64,000 bases of DNA from Halomonas sp. M4R1S46. GTDB lineage: Bacteria > Pseudomonadota > Gammaproteobacteria > Pseudomonadales > Halomonadaceae. The notes under the pieces were generated by a model that was not told where the DNA came from, did no database searches, and saw only the letters and a list, made by a program, of their open reading frames with translations. The DNA is taken from positions 3,348,001-3,412,000 of the forward strand of contig NZ_CP107008.1 in assembly GCF_025725685.1 (NCBI RefSeq), read 5' to 3'. This document shows, one piece after another, positions 59,349 to 64,000 of this stretch (position 1 is the first letter of the stretch; every line of letters begins with the position of its first letter). The position numbers and the translations under genes were made by a program.

Positions 59349-60533
59349 CTAGAGGCGGCCCTCGACGGCCCGCACGAAGATGTCCCGGTACTCGCCGGCC
59401 CCGAAGGCGATCGGATTGGAGCCCGAGGACGGGTCGGCGAGGGCCATCTCCCCCACCCGCTCGGCCTGGGCGGCGTCGATGTCCAGGGCGGCGAGGGTAT
59501 GCGGGATGCCCAGCCGCTCGCGTAGCTCGAGCACCCAGTCGATGACCGCTACCGTGCCCGGCTGGCGAAGATCGAGATAGCGCCCCAGGCGCACCATGGG
59601 CTCGCCGATGGCTCGCTCGTTGGCCCGCAGCACATAGGGCATCAGCACCGCGTTGAGGGTGCCGTGGTGGGCGTCGTAGAGGGCGCCCAGGGGGTGCGCG
59701 AGGGCATGCATGCCGCCGAGGCCGCGCTGGAAGGCCGTGGCCCCCATCATCGAGGCCACCAGCATGTTCATGCGCGCCTGGAGGTCGCCGCCGTCCCGAT
59801 AGGCCTGGGGCAGGTGATCGCGGATGCGCCGCATGCCCTCCACGGCGATCCCCTCGGCCATGGGATGGTAGTTGGGCGAGCACCAGGCCTCCATGCAGTG
59901 CGACAGCGCGTCCATGCCGGTCGCCGCGGTGATGGCCGGCGGCAGGCCGGTGGTCAGCTCGGGGTCGAGGATCACCGTCGCCGGCACCATGGCCGGATGG
60001 AAGATGATGCGCTTGACGTGGGCCTCCTCGTCGGTGATCACCGAGGCGCGGCCTACCTCCGAGCCGGTGCCGGCGGTGGTGGGCACCGCCACCACCGGGG
60101 CCACGGCGTCGCCGTCGGCATGGCGCCAGTTGTCGCCGACGTCCTCCAGGGACCACAGCGAGAGGTCGTCGCGCTGGCGGGCCATCAACGCCACCGCCTT
60201 GGCGGCGTCCAGCCCCGAGCCGCCGCCGAGGGCGATCACCCCGTCGTGGTCGCCCTCGCGGAAGGCCGATACCCCGTCGGCGACGTTGCGCCCGGTGGGG
60301 TTGCCCTTGATCCCGCTGAACACGGCGATCGCCAGGCCGGCCTCGGCGCAGGCGTCCACCAGAGCCTGGACCATCGGCAGGCCGGCCAGGCCCGGGTCGG
60401 TGATCAGCAGCGGCGCGCGCATGCCCAGCGCCCGGCAGGCCGCCGGCAGCTCCCGAGCGCGGCCCACGCCGGTGAGAATCTGGGCCGGATAGTTCCAGCC
60501 CGTGGTGAATCGACTCATATCGTCTTGGCTCAT
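59349..60533 (-). CDS. Iron-containing alcohol dehydrogenase
   Basis: A 394-residue family III alcohol dehydrogenase. NAD-binding and metal motifs include GVIALGGGSGLDAAKAVALM, VPTTAGTGSEVGRASVITD, ATGMDALSHCMEAW with Asp/His metal ligands, and GGMHALAHPLGALYDAHHG with two more histidines. It would oxidise a gamma-glutamyl amino alcohol, or another alcohol, to the aldehyde used by the next enzyme. GAGGTC precedes ATG 60533; ATG 60518 is also possible. It lies between the amidotransferase and aldehyde dehydrogenase genes on the same strand, with a short repeat-containing gap. Confidence 0.93.
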   Translation of the reverse strand: MSQDDMSRFTTGWNYPAQILTGVGRARELPAACRALGMRAPLLITDPGLAGLPMVQALVDACAEAGLAIAVFSGIKGNPTGRNVADGVSAFREGDHDGVIALGGGSGLDAAKAVALMARQRDDLSLWSLEDVGDNWRHADGDAVAPVVAVPTTAGTGSEVGRASVITDEEAHVKRIIFHPAMVPATVILDPELTTGLPPAITAATGMDALSHCMEAWCSPNYHPMAEGIAVEGMRRIRDHLPQAYRDGGDLQARMNMLVASMMGATAFQRGLGGMHALAHPLGALYDAHHGTLNAVLMPYVLRANERAIGEPMVRLGRYLDLRQPGTVAVIDWVLELRERLGIPHTLAALDIDAAQAERVGEMALADPSSGSNPIAFGAGEYRDIFVRAVEGRL

Positions 60534-60552
60534 GATGACCTCGTTTCATCCG

Positions 60553-60690
60553 AGCTGGAAGCTTGCCACCAACCCCTGCGTCAAGGTTTTTCTTCCAGCT
60601 TCAAGCTTAAGGCTTACAGCTCCCGGCGGAGCCGGGTCGGGTTTTCTTCCAGCTTCCAGCCGCGAAGCGGCGCTCTTCCAGCTTCAAGCG
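60553..60690. repeat. Cluster of CTTCCAGCTT short repeats
   Basis: TCTTCCAGCTTCAAGC occurs at 60591 and 60674; a related TCTTCCAGCTTCCAGC lies at 60645. An inverted partner GAGCTGGAAGCTTG lies at 60553. Hairpins (for example CCGCGAAGCGG at 60660) are interleaved. It fills the gap between the alcohol and aldehyde dehydrogenase genes and resembles REP-like intergenic repeats. Confidence 0.7.
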
Positions 60691-60692
60691 AT

Positions 60693-62078
60693 TTATGCAT
60701 GCTTCAGATGGAAGGACTTGGGCCGGGTCAGGGTCTCGTAGCCCAGCCGCGACAGCGAGCAGCCGCGCCCGGACTGCTTGACGCCGGTCCAGGCCAGCTC
60801 GGGGTCCAGGTAGTCGCAGCGGTTGGTGAAGACGGTGCCCGCCTCGAGACGCCGCGCCAGCGCCTCGCCGGTGGCGATGTCGCGGGTGAAGACCGCCGCG
60901 GTCAGGCCGAAGTCGCTGTCGTTCATCAGGGTCACGGCCTCGTCGTCGGAGTCCACCGGCATGATGCCCACCACCGGGCCGAAGCTCTCCTCGCGCATCA
61001 CCCGCATGGAGTGATCCACTCCGGTCAGCAGCTGGGGCGCCAGGTAGGCGCTGCCCGGCCGCGACAGCGGGAAGTCGCCGGGGTCGATCCAGGCCCTGGC
61101 GCCGGCGGCCACGGCCTCCTCGACCTGGCCGCGCACGAAGTCCGCGGCGGCCGGCTTGACCACCGGGCCCAGGGTCGTCGCCGGGTCGGTGGGGTTGCCC
61201 AGGCGCAGCTGGCGAACCCAGGCCACCGCGCGTTCGATGAAGTCGTCGAAGATCTCGCGATGCACGTAGATCCGCTCGATCCCGCAGCAGCTCTGCCCCG
61301 AGTTGAAGAAGGCCCCGTCCATGACCCCGGGCACGGCGGCGTCCAGGTCGACGTCGGCACGCACATAGGCCGGATCCTTGCCGCCCAGTTCCAGGCCGGT
61401 GGCGATGAAGCGCCCGGCGGCGTTGCGCTCGACCATGGCGCCGCCGCCCACCGAGCCGGTGAAGGAGACGTGGTCGATGCGCGGGTCGCGGATCAGCGCC
61501 TCGGTGGCCGCATGGGACAGGTGCAGGTGCTGGAACACGCCCGCGGGCAGGCCGGCCGCATCGAAGGCCTCCTGGAGGCGCTCCGCGCACAGCGGGGTCT
61601 GGGCCGAGTGCTTGAGGATCACCGCATTGCCGGCCATCAGCGCCGGCACGATGGCGTTCACGGCGGTCATGAAGGGGAAGTTCCAGGGCGCGACGATGAA
61701 GGACACGCCCAGGGGCTCGCGGGTGATGTAGCGGGTGAAACCGGGCTTGTCGGGCAGCGCGACGGGGGCCAGGGCGCCCTCGGCCAGGCCGATCATGCCG
61801 CGGGCGCGTTCCTCGAAGCCGCCGATCTCGCCGCCGCCGGCGGCGATCGGCCGGCCCATCTGCCAGGTCAGCTCCTCGGCCAGGGCGTCGCGCCGGGCGA
61901 CGATGGCATCGACCATCGCCGAGCAGTAACGGCCGCGCTCACTCAGCGGCGTCTCGCGCCAGGCGCGCTGGGCGGCCACCGCCCGCTCCAGGGTCGCCTC
62001 CACCCGAGCCGGGTCGGCCAGCTCGCGCTCGACATAGACCGAGCCGTCCACCGGGGAAATCGTCTGTTGTATTGCCAT
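60693..62078 (-). CDS. Aldehyde dehydrogenase (PuuC/gamma-glutamyl type)
   Basis: A 461-residue NAD(P)-dependent aldehyde dehydrogenase. The fold shows in VAPWNFPFMTAVNAIVPALM, the catalytic Glu region TGLELGGKDPAYVRADVD and the active-site Cys in FFNSGQSCCGIERIYV. GFVTN-like ending VFTNRCDYLDPELAWTGVKQ is typical. ATG 62078 is chosen; a longer frame runs into the dispersed repeat and is not coding. It would oxidise a gamma-glutamyl aminoaldehyde to the acid. It lies downstream of the glutamine-synthetase-like gene, with a dispersed repeat between. Confidence 0.92.
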   Translation of the reverse strand: MAIQQTISPVDGSVYVERELADPARVEATLERAVAAQRAWRETPLSERGRYCSAMVDAIVARRDALAEELTWQMGRPIAAGGGEIGGFEERARGMIGLAEGALAPVALPDKPGFTRYITREPLGVSFIVAPWNFPFMTAVNAIVPALMAGNAVILKHSAQTPLCAERLQEAFDAAGLPAGVFQHLHLSHAATEALIRDPRIDHVSFTGSVGGGAMVERNAAGRFIATGLELGGKDPAYVRADVDLDAAVPGVMDGAFFNSGQSCCGIERIYVHREIFDDFIERAVAWVRQLRLGNPTDPATTLGPVVKPAAADFVRGQVEEAVAAGARAWIDPGDFPLSRPGSAYLAPQLLTGVDHSMRVMREESFGPVVGIMPVDSDDEAVTLMNDSDFGLTAAVFTRDIATGEALARRLEAGTVFTNRCDYLDPELAWTGVKQSGRGCSLSRLGYETLTRPKSFHLKHA

Positions 62079-62139
62079 ACCTTGTCGGTCCTCTTGTGTC
62101 ACTGCCAAGAATCGTGGGTCGCACGGGTGAGTCACCGCG

Positions 62140-62353
62140 GCTGACCCGGCGACAGGTCTCCGCGGGGGCGCTGTGAATCCCTCCTTGGACGCTACTTCTT
62201 CCCTGCGGCGCTCTCGCCTCCTGCTCCGCTTGCAGGGCCGGGGTTGGCCATCCATGGCCAATCCGTTCGGCGGGAAGAACATTCACAGAATGTTCTTCTC
62301 CTTCCGCCTCACCCCTGGAAGAAGCCCCCCGCTACGACCTATCCCCGGCGCCG
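62140..62353 (-). repeat. Dispersed repeat, copy 2, with extra hairpin
   Basis: The reverse complement of the element at 31571-31760, with the same order of landmarks around GGCCATGGATGGCC. This copy carries an additional perfect 11-base inverted repeat (GAAGAACATTC...GAATGTTCTTC, 62274-62298), absent from copy 1. It lies between the glutamine-synthetase-like and aldehyde dehydrogenase genes. Confidence 0.85.
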
Positions 62354-62361
62354 CTCGGCGC

Positions 62362-63744
62362 TCAGATAATTTCGAAGTAGCGATCCAGCTCCCAGTCCGT
62401 GATGTGCTTGCGGAACTGCCGCTCCTCCCATTCGCGGGTGGCGGCGAAGTGCTCGACGAAGGCATCCCCGAACAGTGCCCTGGCCGCCTCGGAGGCCTTG
62501 AGCCGCTGGGCGGCCTCCCAGAGGGTGGCGGGTAGCGCCTGGTGGTCGGGATGGTCCAGTTCGTAGGCATTGCCCTTGACCGGCTCGTCGGGCTCCAGGC
62601 GGTGCTCGATGCCGTACAGGCCGGCGCCGATGGCCGCGGCCAGCGCCAGGTAGGGGTTGGCGTCGGCGCTGCCCAGGCGGTACTCGACCCGCTGGGACGC
62701 GTCGCCGCCGGGGATCACCCGCAGCGCCGTGGTGCGATTCTCCACGCCCCAGGTGGCCTCGGTGGGCGCCCAGAAGCCGGGGATCAGCCGCGTGTAGCTG
62801 TTGATGGTGGGCGCGAACAGGGCGAGGAACTCCGGCATCAGCTGCTGCTGGCCGGCCACGAAGTGGCGCTGGATGTCGCTCATCCGGTAGGGCTTGTCGG
62901 CATCGAAGAAGGCCGAGCGGCCCGAGTCGCGCTCGCGCAGCGAGAGGTGGATATGGCCGCTCTGGCCCGGGTAGTCCGGCGACCACTTGGCCATGAAGGT
63001 GGCCATCAGGCCGCGGCGCTGGGCCCAGACCTTGGTGAAGGTCTTGAACAGCGCGCCCTTGTCGCCGGCGGCCAGGGCGTCGTCCACGGCGATGGCCGCC
63101 TCGAGCACGCCGGGGCCGGTCTCGGTGTGCAGGCCCTCGATGGGGAAGTCCATGGTCTCGGACAGCGCCAGCAGCTCGTGGTAGAGCTCGCTGTGCACCG
63201 AGCTCCTGAGCATCGAGTAGCCCATCATGTCCGGGGTCAGCGGCCTCAGGTTGCGAAAGCCCTTCTCGCGCACCGACTCGGGGGTCTCCTGGAACAGGAA
63301 GAACTCGTACTCCAGGGAGCCGAAGGCGTCGTAGCCCATCTCGCGGCCCCGCTCAAGCACGCGCTTGAGCAGCCCCCGGGGGCAGATGTCGGCGGCGGGG
63401 CCGGCGAAGTCGGCCAGGAACAGCAGCATGCCGCCGCCTTCACTGGGCAGCTCGCGGCAACTCTCCGGGATGATCTGCAGCGGGGCGTCGGGATAGCCGG
63501 TATGCCAGCCGGTGAACGCGACGTTGTCGTAGAGTTCGTCCTTGCTGTCCCAGCCCAGCACCACGTCGCAGAAGGCGAAACCGTCCTCGAGGGCCGAGAC
63601 GAACTTCCTGGCCTGCATGTACTTGCCGAGCATCACGCCGTCGATGTCGAACATGCCCACCTTGACGTGGCTCAGGCCGCGTTCCTCGACGATTCGCCGG
63701 GCGTCCTCCGCGGTCTTGATGTCTCTCGCCTGCATTCCACTCAT
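62362..63744 (-). CDS. Glutamine synthetase-like gamma-glutamyl ligase
   Basis: A 460-residue member of the glutamine synthetase fold of the PuuA/GlnA-like type. The ATP and metal motifs are FGSLEYEFFLFQE, ETGPGVLEAAIAVDDALAAG, GQSGHIHLSLRERDSG and the RVIPGGDASQRVEYRLGSAD segment, with N-PYLALAAAIGAGL after it. Such proteins attach glutamate to polyamines, ethanolamine or other amines. GAGGAG precedes the ATG. The following aldehyde and alcohol dehydrogenases and amidohydrolase form a pathway that begins here; the amine is not identified by sequence. Confidence 0.92.
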   Translation of the reverse strand: MSGMQARDIKTAEDARRIVEERGLSHVKVGMFDIDGVMLGKYMQARKFVSALEDGFAFCDVVLGWDSKDELYDNVAFTGWHTGYPDAPLQIIPESCRELPSEGGGMLLFLADFAGPAADICPRGLLKRVLERGREMGYDAFGSLEYEFFLFQETPESVREKGFRNLRPLTPDMMGYSMLRSSVHSELYHELLALSETMDFPIEGLHTETGPGVLEAAIAVDDALAAGDKGALFKTFTKVWAQRRGLMATFMAKWSPDYPGQSGHIHLSLRERDSGRSAFFDADKPYRMSDIQRHFVAGQQQLMPEFLALFAPTINSYTRLIPGFWAPTEATWGVENRTTALRVIPGGDASQRVEYRLGSADANPYLALAAAIGAGLYGIEHRLEPDEPVKGNAYELDHPDHQALPATLWEAAQRLKASEAARALFGDAFVEHFAATREWEERQFRKHITDWELDRYFEII

Positions 63745-63823
63745 CGTGGGCTCCTCGTTGGCTCTGTTGTTGTTGGATTCTCTGCCGAGCCCGTGCCGGG
63801 CCCGGCGTGTCGGGTGGTGTGAG

Positions 63824-64000
63824 TTAGACCGTGCCCGGGGCCGGTTCTTCGTCCGACAGCTCCTGCTCGGCCAGGGCGATGGCCGCGAATTCCTCCTCCG
63901 GTGCCTGGGCCACCAGGTGGTGGCGGCTGTAGACGCCGAAGTAGGCGAGCATGATGGCGTAGAACACCGCCGACCAGAGCGCCGCCTCGACGCTGACCAC
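63824..64000 (-). CDS. C-terminal end of an amino acid permease
   Basis: The last 58 codons of a minus-strand gene reaching the window edge. The peptide contains ALWSAVFYAIMLAYFGVYSR as the last membrane helix, then HHLVAQAPEEEFAAIALAEQ and a Glu-rich tail ending PAPGTV. This is the usual end of APC-type amino acid or polyamine permeases found in such clusters. It would import the amine that the glutamine-synthetase-like ligase acts on. Only about a tenth of the protein is in the window. Confidence 0.7.
   Translation of the reverse strand: MVSVEAALWSAVFYAIMLAYFGVYSRHHLVAQAPEEEFAAIALAEQELSDEEPAPGTV

Noticed and set aside
60693..62282. Aldehyde dehydrogenase starting at 62282
   Set aside because: The extra N-terminal part is translated from the dispersed repeat, which also exists in a noncoding place at 31571.
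1..64000. rRNA and tRNA genes
   Set aside because: None was recognised by eye. A tRNA scan would be decisive, but no cloverleaf or conserved arm sequence was noticed.

Overview
The window reads as chromosomal DNA of a GC-rich, aerobic, probably moderately halophilic gammaproteobacterium. The best guess is Halomonas or a close relative of the Halomonadaceae. This rests on the gene set (choline-sulfatase with a BCCT carrier, two TRAP transporters, a phasin, glcDEFG, PuuD-type urate oxidation, a polyamine-type glutamine synthetase cluster), not on any RNA marker, since no rRNA or tRNA gene was recognised.

Layout. 1-5.1 kb: two NCS1 nucleobase/hydantoin permeases flanking a hydantoin-racemase-like gene, then an RpiR regulator. 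5.2-9.5 kb: a DMT exporter and a complete TRAP transporter (Q, M, P). 9.6-13.3 kb: a GntR/FCD regulator and a urate pathway (puuD, uraH, uraD); a GTATAC-centred motif recurs upstream of the TRAP genes, the regulator and the urate genes. 13.4-15.4 kb: phosphoribosyltransferase, phasin and a glutathione-transferase-like gene. 15.9-20.7 kb: glycolate oxidase glcDEF and glcG, with the end of glcF amplified as 103-bp tandem repeats. 20.7-25.4 kb: choline sulfate use (LysR, betC, a sulP remnant, a BCCT carrier). 25.5-35.0 kb: mixed metabolic and stress genes (DksA-like, GNAT-nitrilase, mtfA, TVP38, glycosyltransferase, DmlR/DmlA pair, wrbA, astE). 35.3-38.4 kb: a basic-amino-acid type ABC transporter. 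38.5-41.7 kb: a regulator relic and a second TRAP transporter. 41.9-45.9 kb: cadR/cadA metal efflux and a cation/proton antiporter.

45.9-56.3 kb is the most unusual part. It is an orphan type VI secretion module on the minus strand: hcp, vgrG, a DUF4123 chaperone, a 1157-residue LysM protein of unknown activity and a tandem array of three exported Sel1-repeat proteins that look like immunity proteins. The genes overlap or nearly touch from vgrG onward. One Sel1 gene is interrupted near its end by an IS5-family element and the last is truncated. A group II intron (56.6-58.5 kb) separates this module from the final cluster.

58.6-64.0 kb holds a gamma-glutamylation pathway: a class I amidotransferase, an iron-type alcohol dehydrogenase, an aldehyde dehydrogenase, a glutamine-synthetase-like ligase and the end of an amino acid permease. 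The alcohol dehydrogenase suggests an amino-alcohol substrate rather than only putrescine.

Several relics (a possible lactate permease, SulP, an AraC-type regulator, a Sel1 gene) and a dispersed repeat present at 31.6 kb and 62.2 kb show recent local remodelling.
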